A stretch of 52,584 bases of DNA from an uncultured Clostridia bacterium (lineage in GTDB: Bacteria > Bacillota > Clostridia > Lachnospirales > Lachnospiraceae). The DNA lies in NCBI GenBank assembly GCA_947643415.1, contig CANRWA010000025.1, positions 1-52,584 on the forward strand, read 5' to 3'. Shown here in pieces: positions 42,006-50,984 of the stretch. The position numbers were made by a program, and so were the translations under genes. Position 1 is the first letter of the stretch. The number at the start of each line of letters is the position of its first letter. Below the pieces are notes generated by a model. It saw only the letters and a program-made list of their open reading frames with translations. It was not told where the DNA came from and ran no database searches.

Positions 42006-44039
42006 ATGATTAAAACAGAGGATCTTTTTGACCATTATAAAAAAGTCATAGTATGGGGCGCGGGAAATGGATTCACAAAATACTATGAGAACGGATATGA
42101 CATTTCGTATATTGTGGACTCTGATATGTCAAAGTGGGGCAGAAATATATCAGGGCTTAGCGTTGAGCCGCCACAGGAAATATTAAGAGAAGATGTAGAT
42201 ACTACAGCCGTGGTCATTTGTTCTGTGTTTGAAACAGACATATATAATCAGGCAAGGCATATGGGGATCCGCTGTGATATCTATTCAGCAAAGATGCTAT
42301 TCCCGAATCCTTTTTCTGATAATAGCTATTATGCCTTACCTGAATTTATCGAGGATAAACCTTTTACGGGCAGTTATTCAATTGAGAAAAATACCCAGAT
42401 ACTGCTTGCCTTGATGAAAGCCCACGAAATCAAAAAAATTGTGATTAGTCCAGGCGGAACAAATATATGTTTTGTATCCAGCATCCAGTCTGACCCTTTT
42501 TTTGAAATTTACTCTTCCAGTGATGAACGTTCCGCAGCCTATATTGCCTGTGGCCTTGCTGCAGAAAGCGGTGAACCAGTTGCCATTAACTGCACAGGTG
42601 CTACTGCTTCCAGGAATTATATGCCGGGCCTGACAGAAGCATATTATAGGAAATTACCTATATTAGCCATTACATGCAGTCAATACCTTGGGAAAATTGG
42701 TCATAATAACCCACAAGTTACAGACCGTATCCATTTACCAACAGATGTGGCAAAACTTAGTGTACAACTGCCAGTGATCAGGACCGGGCAAGACCAGTGG
42801 TGCTGTGAGGCCAACGTAAACCATGCATTGATTGAATTAAGAAGACATGGCTGCGGTCCTGTCCATATTAACCTTATGACAGAATTCCGCAACGACCGTT
42901 CCATAAAAGCTCTGCCCGCTGTCAAAGTAATCCGGCATATCAGTTATAATGATCCATTGCCAGTGATAGAAAGCGGACGAATCGGTATTCTGGCAGCCGC
43001 CCACAAGCGGTGGAGTGATGAACTGACCGCCAGTGTTGAAGCATTCTGTGAAAAATATAACGCTGTAGTATTATGTGATCAAACAAGTAATTACCGAGGA
43101 AAATATCATGTTCTGGCTCCTCTTCTACTGACGCAAAAGGTAGTTGCCGAAAAAGAGAGTTCATTTGACCTTCTGATCCATATAGGAGATATCACTGGTG
43201 CTTATATGAAAATAAATGCCAAACAGATCTGGCGAGTTAATCCAGATGGAGAAATCCGGGACACATTTACAAGACTTCGATATGTATTTGAAATGGAAGA
43301 ACAGGAATTCTTTATCAAATATGCCAGATTGGAAATCAGTGCTGATAAATATTTTGGTGATGGCATTCAGGCTGAGAGGTGGCAAAAAAGATATCAGGAA
43401 CTTTATAGTAAGATACCAGAATTACTATATTCAAATAAATGGGTAGCGAAAGAAACTGCACCACTCATTCCGGAAGATTCTATTCTTTACCTGGGAATCT
43501 TAGATTCCCTGAGAAGCTGGAATCTATATGAAGTACACAGATCTGTTACGGTATATGCTAATACCGGTGGATTTGGCATTGAAGGAGGAATGTCATCTTT
43601 ACTTGGCTGTTCATTAAACAATCCCGAAAAGCTGTGTTTTGGAGTTTTTGGTGATTTAGGATTTTTTTGCGATATGAATGTTCTCGGCAACCGTCATTTA
43701 GGTAAAAACTTAAGAATAATGATTGTAAATAATGGCTCTGGAGCTGAGTTCTATGCGAAAAACAGTTTCTATAGTGCTTTATTTGGAAAAACAGTAGGAA
43801 AGTACTGTGCTGCGGAAGGACATTTTGGAAATAAATCTAAACAACTTGTAAGAGACCTTGCCAGGAATCTAGGTTTTGACTACATGAGTGCCGAGACAAA
43901 AGAAGAATACCGGGCTGTGGTAAAGGCTTTCACAAATCCGGTTATTGGAGAAAAACCAATGATTATTGAGATCTTTACCAATAGCTGGGATGAAGCAGAA
44001 CAAAGAGAAATAATAGAAACACTGGGACAGGAGAATTAA
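42006..44039 (+). CDS. ThDP-dependent MenD-like enzyme with N-terminal Rossmann module
   Basis: This is a 677-residue fusion. Residues about 1-110 form a PglD-like Rossmann module (VIVWGAGNGFTKYY, ISYIVDSD, TTAVVICSVF). Residues about 130-670 are a thiamine-diphosphate enzyme of the MenD type: Pyr domain with IVISPGGTNICF and the ThDP-activating Glu in SSSDERSAAYIACGLA, and PP domain with the cofactor motif FGDLGFFCDMNVL ending in MIVNNG. ThDP enzymes of this class decarboxylate a 2-oxo acid and add the acyl anion to an acceptor. No succinyl-menaquinone gene is near, so another acceptor is likely. GGAGG precedes the ATG. Confidence 0.85.
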   Translation: MIKTEDLFDHYKKVIVWGAGNGFTKYYENGYDISYIVDSDMSKWGRNISGLSVEPPQEILREDVDTTAVVICSVFETDIYNQARHMGIRCDIYSAKMLFPNPFSDNSYYALPEFIEDKPFTGSYSIEKNTQILLALMKAHEIKKIVISPGGTNICFVSSIQSDPFFEIYSSSDERSAAYIACGLAAESGEPVAINCTGATASRNYMPGLTEAYYRKLPILAITCSQYLGKIGHNNPQVTDRIHLPTDVAKLSVQLPVIRTGQDQWCCEANVNHALIELRRHGCGPVHINLMTEFRNDRSIKALPAVKVIRHISYNDPLPVIESGRIGILAAAHKRWSDELTASVEAFCEKYNAVVLCDQTSNYRGKYHVLAPLLLTQKVVAEKESSFDLLIHIGDITGAYMKINAKQIWRVNPDGEIRDTFTRLRYVFEMEEQEFFIKYARLEISADKYFGDGIQAERWQKRYQELYSKIPELLYSNKWVAKETAPLIPEDSILYLGILDSLRSWNLYEVHRSVTVYANTGGFGIEGGMSSLLGCSLNNPEKLCFGVFGDLGFFCDMNVLGNRHLGKNLRIMIVNNGSGAEFYAKNSFYSALFGKTVGKYCAAEGHFGNKSKQLVRDLARNLGFDYMSAETKEEYRAVVKAFTNPVIGEKPMIIEIFTNSWDEAEQREIIETLGQEN

Positions 44040-44040
44040 A

Positions 44041-45726
44041 TTGTACCATAATATTTATGACTGCAGGGCGTATGCCTGCTATTTGAAAGATAGGGAAGCT
44101 TTGACCCAAAGTACATCCGGCGGCGCTTTTTTTGCATTTGCAGAATATGTTATTAACTTGGGAGGAGTAGTATTTGGTGCTGCCTTCCAGAAAAATTTTG
44201 AAGTCTGGCATATGGGCGCAGAAACTATGGAAGATCTAGAGGATCTTCGGAAGTCAAAATATGTCCAGAGCCGTATTGGAGATACCTATGTGCAGGCACG
44301 TTCCTTTTTGGAAAAAGGGCGGACAGTCCTTTTTTCTGGTACTCCCTGTCAGATCGCAGGACTAAAATCTTATCTTGGCAAAGATTATGATACATTGTTG
44401 ACAGTAGACCTGATCTGTCATGGAGTGCCCAGTAGTCAATTGTTGCAAGAACATATAGAAAGAATGGAAAATCAATATGGTTCTCTGAAAGAAATACAGT
44501 TCAGGGATAAACAGAATGGATGGGATAATGTCTCTGTCAGTTATCAACTAGAAAACAAAAAAGTGGTAGTAGGATACAAAGAAGATGCGTATTATTATGG
44601 TTTTAACCATTATTATTTCCTACGTCCATCCTGTTATGTGTGCCAATACCGCAAAATGAAATCAGGGGCAGATATTACAATTGGTGATTATTGGAACATC
44701 AAAAAAGAGCATCCAGGTTTCACAAATGACAATAAAGGGATTTCATGTATTATCGTTAAGTCCCATAAAGGATTTCAATTATTTCAAAATTGCAGGAATA
44801 AGTTGGTTTATTGCGAATCTACAGTACAAAAAATTGCAAAATATAATATCTGGGTAACAAGTACCCTTGGAAAAAATTTGCCAAGAAAGAGTTTCTATGA
44901 ATGGTATCTCAAAGGAGAAAAAGATTTAAGAACAATTTATCAACATATAGAAAAGAGAATAGATACTATAAAACTAGGGATTATGGGAAGTTACAGTTTG
45001 AGGACAGCGATAAATTTTTGGCGTTCTTATGACCCCTGGGGAGTAAAGATACAGTGGCATATTACAAATTCAGGAATCTGTAGTATGTTATCAGAAAATA
45101 AATGCGATATTGATATCTCAACTTTGAAGATTTCCAATGACTATAGAAGGCAATCTATCGAGAATGATTTTAAAAAAAATCTGGCTGCTAAACTATCAGG
45201 GATACCTGACCCAAAATATATAGTGGTTGATTTTTTGGAAGAACGGTTTCCTCTTCTCTTTCTTAAAAATAGCACTGTCATTACTGACAGTGAAGCATAC
45301 AAGGAAATTCAGGATCAGATCTCGATAAATTCAGAAAAGCATGTAACAATGCTGGATCTTCCGCTGGATTATTGGATGAAATGCTGCGACCAGTTTATAG
45401 ATTCGGTATCAAGATGGTACAGGCCTGAGCAAATTATATTAAACCTTTCCTATCTGGTAGAGAATTACGGTTGGGAAGGACCAGAGCATCCGTTTGAGAA
45501 TTTGGATGAAATCCGTCAGGTCAATAAAAAGCTAAAATACTACTATGACTATTTTACCAGCCATATGCCTGGAATCCATGTGATTGATGTAATTGATCCC
45601 AGAAAAGATTTTTGTTTTCAAGGATCAACATATGGCTGTGCGCCAATATATTATAACAGAACATCCTTGTACAGAATTCGGGATAAAATGATAGAAATAG
45701 TGGAGGATGGACAATCGTGGAATTAG
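44041..45726 (+). CDS. FrhB-type iron-sulfur/flavin protein fused to a DUF6270-like domain
   Basis: 561 residues. The N-terminal ~270 residues match the F420-hydrogenase/dehydrogenase beta-subunit family found in polysaccharide loci (GGAFFAFAEYVI, SGTPCQIAGLKSYL, DLICHGVPS, DITIGDYWNI) with Cys ligands in SCYVCQYRKM. The C-terminal ~270 residues (LGIMGSYSLRTAINF, YIVVDFLEERFPLL) resemble DUF6270, a family of polysaccharide clusters. The start is TTG at 44041 with AGGAG seven bases before; no ATG fits. It overlaps the ferredoxin gene by ten bases. A redox step on a bound intermediate is the likely role. Confidence 0.75.
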   Translation: MYHNIYDCRAYACYLKDREALTQSTSGGAFFAFAEYVINLGGVVFGAAFQKNFEVWHMGAETMEDLEDLRKSKYVQSRIGDTYVQARSFLEKGRTVLFSGTPCQIAGLKSYLGKDYDTLLTVDLICHGVPSSQLLQEHIERMENQYGSLKEIQFRDKQNGWDNVSVSYQLENKKVVVGYKEDAYYYGFNHYYFLRPSCYVCQYRKMKSGADITIGDYWNIKKEHPGFTNDNKGISCIIVKSHKGFQLFQNCRNKLVYCESTVQKIAKYNIWVTSTLGKNLPRKSFYEWYLKGEKDLRTIYQHIEKRIDTIKLGIMGSYSLRTAINFWRSYDPWGVKIQWHITNSGICSMLSENKCDIDISTLKISNDYRRQSIENDFKKNLAAKLSGIPDPKYIVVDFLEERFPLLFLKNSTVITDSEAYKEIQDQISINSEKHVTMLDLPLDYWMKCCDQFIDSVSRWYRPEQIILNLSYLVENYGWEGPEHPFENLDEIRQVNKKLKYYYDYFTSHMPGIHVIDVIDPRKDFCFQGSTYGCAPIYYNRTSLYRIRDKMIEIVEDGQSWN

Positions 45727-45902
45727 TTGCAAAAGAATTATGTTGTGGCTGTGAGGCATGCAGGCAGATGTGTCCGTTAAATTGCATAGAAATGCTGCCA
45801 GATACAGAGGGATTTCTTTATCCTCATATAGATAAAAAGACTTGTGTAGAGTGTGGACAATGCCGAAAGGCTTGTCCGGCAATCGAACGTGAAAGGAACT
45901 AA
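45717..45902 (+). CDS. Small 2[4Fe-4S] ferredoxin
   Basis: 61 residues with two Cys clusters, CCGCEACRQMCP and CVECGQCRKACP. The start is GTG at 45717 inside the end of the FrhB gene, with GGAGG before it. It probably hands electrons to the FrhB-type protein. Confidence 0.9.
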   Translation: MELVAKELCCGCEACRQMCPLNCIEMLPDTEGFLYPHIDKKTCVECGQCRKACPAIERERN

Positions 45903-45905
45903 TGT

Positions 45906-46415
45906 ATGAATGTGATACTTACTATTATTCGAATCTTAATGGGGATTCTGATTGGTATCCTCATAGGTGTGGTCTGTACATGTATTCAATGTGGTAAAGA
46001 TCACCGGGCAGTTTTCCTTCAGGAATCAGAAAAAAATATGCTGGAATACTGGATACAGAGAAATCGGGATGAAAAACGTAATATGTTTCTCTTTTTCTTA
46101 AATAATGACTATTATAATGTGGCTGTTTACGGAGCAAGAGGCAGATACTACGATTGTTTTATGGAGGATACAGCTTTAAAATGTTTTCGTAATATTTACC
46201 TGGCAGACAGATGTGCAAAACAACTGACCAAAGAAAAAGGTGAGAAGGTTTACACAAAGGAAGAACTTCAATCGCTGGATCTGGATGCTATTGTTGTAAC
46301 ATCTGATTTGCACTATAAAGAGATAAAGAAAGAATTGGATGCCCTGCAGTTAGGCGCAGATATTTTTTCATATCGTGATCTAGTATATAACCTGAGAAAG
46401 GAGAAATTAGAGTGA
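45906..46415 (+). CDS. Membrane-anchored PglD-like Rossmann protein (third copy)
   Basis: 169 residues with one membrane helix (about 5-27, ILTIIRILMGILIGILIGVV), a linker with YWIQRNRDE, and the module VAVYGARGRYYDCF, IYLADR, LDAIVVTSDLHYKEI. The nucleotide loop is altered (GARGRYY in place of GxGxxG), so cofactor binding may be lost. It is the right-operon counterpart of 24140 and 24687. The next gene starts in its stop (GTGA). Confidence 0.65.
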   Translation: MNVILTIIRILMGILIGILIGVVCTCIQCGKDHRAVFLQESEKNMLEYWIQRNRDEKRNMFLFFLNNDYYNVAVYGARGRYYDCFMEDTALKCFRNIYLADRCAKQLTKEKGEKVYTKEELQSLDLDAIVVTSDLHYKEIKKELDALQLGADIFSYRDLVYNLRKEKLE

Positions 46416-47583
46416 AAAACAAGATAAAAGTTGGTATTACAACCTGGGTAGGCAATTTATCTTTGAATTATGGCTCTATCCTTCAGGCGGCAGCAATGCA
46501 GAAACTGATCCAGGATTGCGGATGCAATCCAATTACTATTGATTTTTATCATTATCATAGTATGCCAAAACCAAAAGGTAAAAAACGCATTATTCTCTTT
46601 TTTAAACAACTATATAGATATGGAATCAATTATTTAACAACAAAAAGGTCTTTTCAGCGATTTATGCATAAATATATGAATGTATCCCGGTCTATTAGTG
46701 ATAATAAAAAATTAGTGAACTTCGCCAAAAAAACCTGCATATCTTACTCTGTGGAAGTGATGCTATCTGGGTAAAAGAATGGCTTTTTGCACAACCACAC
46801 TTTTTATGGGATTACGAAGAATTAAAAGAATTCCCCAAAATAGCCTATGCCCCCAGTGTCCCTGCAGGGGAACTGTTCTATCCAAACATGAGACAAGCTT
46901 TGGAAGGATTCGTCGCCATTAGTGGAAGGGAAACTATAATGAAAGATCTATTGCTGCCTTATACAGATCAGGAGGTATCTATCGTATTAGATCCGACGCT
47001 GGCAGTAGAAAAAGATTTCTGGAATGACAAATGCCTTAAGCCTCTTATCCAGGAACCTTATATTATAGGCTACTTTCTCTCATATGCCTCCTTACACCGA
47101 TTGTCCATTGAAAAGATCAAACAACGATATCATGTCAATAAAATAGTTTATATCAACACAAATTTTGTTGATATCTATGTTGATGGCAATTTAACTGATT
47201 ATAAAGGAGAAGATTATAAAAAAACAGTTGGGCCAAGAGAATTTTTGACCCTTATTAAAGATTCTGTTGCTGTATGTACAGACTCTTATCATGGCGTAGC
47301 CCTGTCCATTGTCTTCAAAAGGGATTTTTATGTATTTGACAGACCCATGATTCAGGAATACAGGGAAAATTACCGGCTACCTGACCTATTCTTACGGCTG
47401 GGGATTGAAGATCGCTGGGTAGAGACAAACCGTTGTATTGATGAGATGAAAAATATCGATTGGGATACCGTCGATAATAGATTGCAGGAAGAAAGGAAAC
47501 GATCCATTGCTTTTCTGCGCAACGCTATCAAGAAATCAATTGAGAAAAGAGGGACCATAAATGAATATCAGGGATCTAATTAA
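46412..47583 (+). pseudogene. Polysaccharide pyruvyl transferase family gene, frameshifted at an A7 tract
   Basis: The first frame (GTG at 46412, AAAGGAG before it) gives KVGITTWVGNLSLNYGSILQ and runs to a stop at 46772-46774. The rest of the family, LLCGSDAIWVKEW through DPTLAVEKDFW and DSYHGVALSIVF, continues in the other frame to 47583. The frames join at a run of seven As (46727-46733); eight As would restore one reading frame of about 390 residues, the normal family length. Thus it is broken as sequenced, by a real mutation, slipped-strand variation, or a sequencing slip. It would add a ketal pyruvate or a related group. The carrier gene overlaps its end. Confidence 0.82.
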
Positions 47584-47854
47584 AGAATCTATTGAAGAAT
47601 TAAATGAACAGATGGATGATGATAAGCAGTTAATGTATTCCGGTGATATCAGGCTGCTTGGGAAAAATGCATCCATAGATTCAATGGAATTTGTAACTTT
47701 TATTACTATTTTGGAAGAACGGATTTCTGATGAGTTAGATCAGAATATTAAAATCGTATCAGACAAAGCTTTTTCAAGAGAGAGAAGCCCATTCCTTTCC
47801 TTTGAATCCTTAGAGGAATTTATAGCTGAATTAATAGAGGAAGTAGAATCATGA
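47561..47854 (+). CDS. Long acyl carrier protein-like protein
   Basis: 97 residues with the attachment Ser at residue 41 in NASIDSMEFV and the same extended form as 23232-23534 in the left operon (SIDSM, and an added SDKAFSRERSPFLSFE segment). It starts inside the end of the pyruvyl transferase gene and overlaps the next SDR start (ATGA). The pairing of a long carrier with a stand-alone KAS III and an AMP ligase is common to both operons. Confidence 0.8.
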   Translation: MNIRDLIKESIEELNEQMDDDKQLMYSGDIRLLGKNASIDSMEFVTFITILEERISDELDQNIKIVSDKAFSRERSPFLSFESLEEFIAELIEEVES

Positions 47855-48546
47855 TTATAGTGATAACAGGAACCCATAAAGGCATTGGGTATCATATTGC
47901 CAGGCATTATGTTCAGGAAGGCCATACTGTAATTGGCTGCAGCCGTCACGAGAGTGAATTTGAACATGACTGCTATCAGCATTTTATCGTTGATATAAGG
48001 GATGAAAAACAGATTGATGATTTCGCAAAACAGATTAGAAAAAAATATGGAAAAATTGACGCCTTAATAAATAATGCAGGCATTGCAGCCATGAACCATT
48101 TTATGATGACACCAATTGATACTGTGCGAAAACTAATGGAAGTTAATTATCTTGGCAGCCTGGCGTGTATCCGGGCTTTTGTATCTATGCTGAAAAAATC
48201 AGATCATCCCAGAGTCGTCAATTTCTCTACTGTTGCAGTACCATTTTATCTCGAGGGAGAGATGGCTTACTCTTCTTCTAAGGCGGCGGTTGAAAGTATG
48301 ACGAAGGTTCTGGCAAAGGAACTGTCCGGTTTTCATATCACTCTAAATGCAGTAGGACCTACACCAGTCCGAACTGACCTGACAGCAAAAGTTCCAGAAG
48401 AGAAATTAAATAAGATTCTGGATCTTCAGGCAATTCACCGCTTTTGTGAATTTAATGATATTACAAATGTGATTGATTTTTATTTAAAACCAGAAAGTGA
48501 TTTTATCACGGGACAAGTTATTTATCTAGGGGGCGTATATCGGTGA
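47851..48546 (+). CDS. SDR-family reductase
   Basis: 231 residues. The cofactor motif is TGTHKGIGYHIA, a variant of TGxxxGIG; NNAG, the Ser in NFSTVAVPF and Tyr-Lys in AYSSSKAAV are kept. It overlaps the carrier before it and the ligase after it by four bases each, so the three are coupled. Likely beta-ketoacyl reductase. Confidence 0.86.
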   Translation: MIIVITGTHKGIGYHIARHYVQEGHTVIGCSRHESEFEHDCYQHFIVDIRDEKQIDDFAKQIRKKYGKIDALINNAGIAAMNHFMMTPIDTVRKLMEVNYLGSLACIRAFVSMLKKSDHPRVVNFSTVAVPFYLEGEMAYSSSKAAVESMTKVLAKELSGFHITLNAVGPTPVRTDLTAKVPEEKLNKILDLQAIHRFCEFNDITNVIDFYLKPESDFITGQVIYLGGVYR

Positions 48547-49871
48547 ATGTAAACTATTTACTGGATAATTTGAAAAAAAATAAAGACCGGTTAGCAATCG
48601 TATCAGATGACAGAGAATATTCATTTGATGATATTTACAACGAGTATGAAAAGGCTGTAATGCTTCTGCAAAAAAAATCTATATCACCGGGCAGTGTAGT
48701 TTCTGTCATTGCTGAGTTTACGCCGGTATCGATTGCTTTGCTTATTGCTCTGATCGAAAGAGATATGATTATTGTGCCAATATCGAGAACCATTAAAGAG
48801 AAAGATAGGTACATCCGTATTTCAGAAAGCCAGTATGTCATAGATCTGTGGCAAAATATTAACATCAGCAGGACAAATACTGAAGTAAAACATAAGATGC
48901 TTCGTACTCTCATCAGGAAACAGGCCCCAGGGCTTATCCTCTTCTCATCTGGAACTACCGGAGAACCGAAAGCTGCCTTACATGACCTGACTTTTCTCAT
49001 GAAAAAATTTGAGAAGCCGGGTAAATGCCTGAGTACCGTTACTTTTTTATTATTTGACCATATCGGTGGTTTTAATACAATCATGCACTCACTGTCAAGC
49101 GGCTGTATGATCGCAACATTAAAGGATCGGAGTCCGGAAGAGGTCTGCAGGATTATTGAAAAATATAAAATAGAGCTTCTTCCCACATCACCGACATTTA
49201 TCAATATGATCCTCCTTAGCCGGATTTATGAAAAATATAATTTATCCAGCTTGAAAATGATTTCGTATGGAACAGAGCCAATGCCAGAGTCAACATTGAA
49301 GCAATTGCATAAACTCCTGCCAGAGATCAAATTAAAACAGACGTATGGATTGTCAGAACTTGGTATCATGTCTACAAAATCAATGAGTTCAGATTCCCTT
49401 TGGATGAAGGTTGGCGGCGATGGCTATGAGACAAAAATTGTGGATGATATCCTTTATATCCGTGCCAGGTCAGCAATGATTGGTTACTTAAATGCCTCCT
49501 CCCCCTTTGATGAAGATGGATGGTTTAATACAAAGGATAAAGTAGAACAAAATGGGGATTATATCAAAATATTGGGGCGGACTACAGACTTAATCAATGT
49601 TGGCGGAGAAAAAGTATATCCAAATGAGGTCGAAAGTGTTCTGCTATCATTTGATGGAGTCAGAGATGTATATGTATATGGTGAGGCAAATCCGATCACA
49701 GGACAAAGTGTTATTGCCAATGTCTGTGTAGATAAAAATAACGATAACAGAGACTTTATAAAACAGCTTCGGAAATATTGCAAAGACAACCTGGAATCAT
49801 ATAAACGCCCTACTTCATATCGATTAACAACAGAAGTATTTTATGGAGAGCGTTTTAAAAAGAAAAGATAA
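48543..49871 (+). CDS. AMP-forming acyl ligase
   Basis: 442 residues, shorter than the left ligase (495). It has the P-loop FSSGTTGEPKA, QTYGLSELGIMS, FNTKDKVEQNGDY, GRTTDLINVGGEKV and the end GERFKKKR in place of GKIDR, so the C-terminal Lys region is altered. It probably loads a carboxylic acid on the long carrier two genes upstream. The start is GTG overlapping the SDR stop (GTGA). Confidence 0.87.
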   Translation: MNVNYLLDNLKKNKDRLAIVSDDREYSFDDIYNEYEKAVMLLQKKSISPGSVVSVIAEFTPVSIALLIALIERDMIIVPISRTIKEKDRYIRISESQYVIDLWQNINISRTNTEVKHKMLRTLIRKQAPGLILFSSGTTGEPKAALHDLTFLMKKFEKPGKCLSTVTFLLFDHIGGFNTIMHSLSSGCMIATLKDRSPEEVCRIIEKYKIELLPTSPTFINMILLSRIYEKYNLSSLKMISYGTEPMPESTLKQLHKLLPEIKLKQTYGLSELGIMSTKSMSSDSLWMKVGGDGYETKIVDDILYIRARSAMIGYLNASSPFDEDGWFNTKDKVEQNGDYIKILGRTTDLINVGGEKVYPNEVESVLLSFDGVRDVYVYGEANPITGQSVIANVCVDKNNDNRDFIKQLRKYCKDNLESYKRPTSYRLTTEVFYGERFKKKR

Positions 49872-49888
49872 TCTAGAATGGAGAGAAA

Positions 49889-50863
49889 ATGAAAACGATA
49901 ACCCATGGAATTTCAATCAGGGGAATAAGTGCTGCTGTACCAGAAAAGACAATTGAAAATATTTCTTCTATTGAAAAATTTAGGGAGAAAAAAGTAAAAA
50001 TGCGCTTGAAAATCACTGGAATTGAACGGCGCCATATTGCAAAAGAAGGCCAGGATGCAAAAGACCTATGTTTTTCTGCAGCTAAAAGACTGTTGGATCA
50101 TATGGATATTGACAAAGACCAAATAAGTACACTGATCTTCGTCACGCAGACTCCAAGCTTTGTAATCCCTTCCACGTCATTTTGGATCCATGACCAATTG
50201 GGGTTGTCCAAACATTGCATTGTTTATGATATTAACCTAGGGTGTTCCGGATTTGTGGAAGGGCTAAATACCATAGCTTCTGTTATGCAGAGCCAGGAAA
50301 TAGGGAATAAGGGATTGCTTTTAAACGCTGACACAATTTCAAAATACATTGACTGTGAAGATGAGGCAACCAGTATGATTTTTGGTGATGCCGGAACCGC
50401 AACTCTTTTAGAACGTACGGAAGAAGATGATTTCATATGCTGGCACTGTGTAGATTCAGAACAATACAGGGATATTTTCGTCAAAACTCCTGAGCATAAA
50501 CTGATAATGGATGGTATGCAGGTTTTTAGCTACACACTGGAACAGGTAGTTGGGCAGATTAACAATCTTCTTCATGAGCGAAACAATTATGAATTCTATT
50601 TACTGCATCAGGCGCAAAAATATATCGTTGATAACGTTTCGTCCTTATGCGGTCTGCCTCAGGAAAAGGTTCTGACTTCATATGAAGAATACGGGAATAC
50701 ATCAGGAGCTTCTATTCCTTTGACAATGTGCAATAACAGAAAATGTTTTAGCCCGGAAAAAAATTATTCTATCCTGGTTTCCGGTTTTGGTGCCGGACTG
50801 TCCTGTGCAAGTGCTGCTGTAACATTGAGAAATCCAGAGATCATAGATATAGCAGTTCTATAA
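49889..50863 (+). CDS. KAS III (FabH-like) condensing enzyme, full triad
   Basis: 324 residues with C119 (LGCSGF), H240 (YLLHQAQ) and N270 (YGNTSGAS). The same length as the KAS III at 22257 and, with the long carrier, SDR and ligase, it seems to form a complete small elongation unit in the right operon. GAGAG precedes the ATG. Confidence 0.88.
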   Translation: MKTITHGISIRGISAAVPEKTIENISSIEKFREKKVKMRLKITGIERRHIAKEGQDAKDLCFSAAKRLLDHMDIDKDQISTLIFVTQTPSFVIPSTSFWIHDQLGLSKHCIVYDINLGCSGFVEGLNTIASVMQSQEIGNKGLLLNADTISKYIDCEDEATSMIFGDAGTATLLERTEEDDFICWHCVDSEQYRDIFVKTPEHKLIMDGMQVFSYTLEQVVGQINNLLHERNNYEFYLLHQAQKYIVDNVSSLCGLPQEKVLTSYEEYGNTSGASIPLTMCNNRKCFSPEKNYSILVSGFGAGLSCASAAVTLRNPEIIDIAVL

Positions 50864-50899
50864 ACTTACTTCACTACTATACTATCCATCTAAATTGAC

Positions 50900-50932
50900 T
50901 TGTGAATAGCTTTGTTTTAAAGCTATTCACAA
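50900..50932 (+). terminator. Perfect 14-bp hairpin in the 120-bp gap before the AKR gene
   Basis: TTGTGAATAGCTTT (50900-50913) pairs with AAAGCTATTCACAA (50919-50932) around a five-base loop. Only a weak T-rich stretch follows. It is the largest gap in the right operon and may end or reduce transcription before the AKR gene, or act as an operator. Confidence 0.5.
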
Positions 50933-50984
50933 CTTTATACCATTTTTCACAATTATATAAAAATAGAGAATAAGAGGTGATGTA

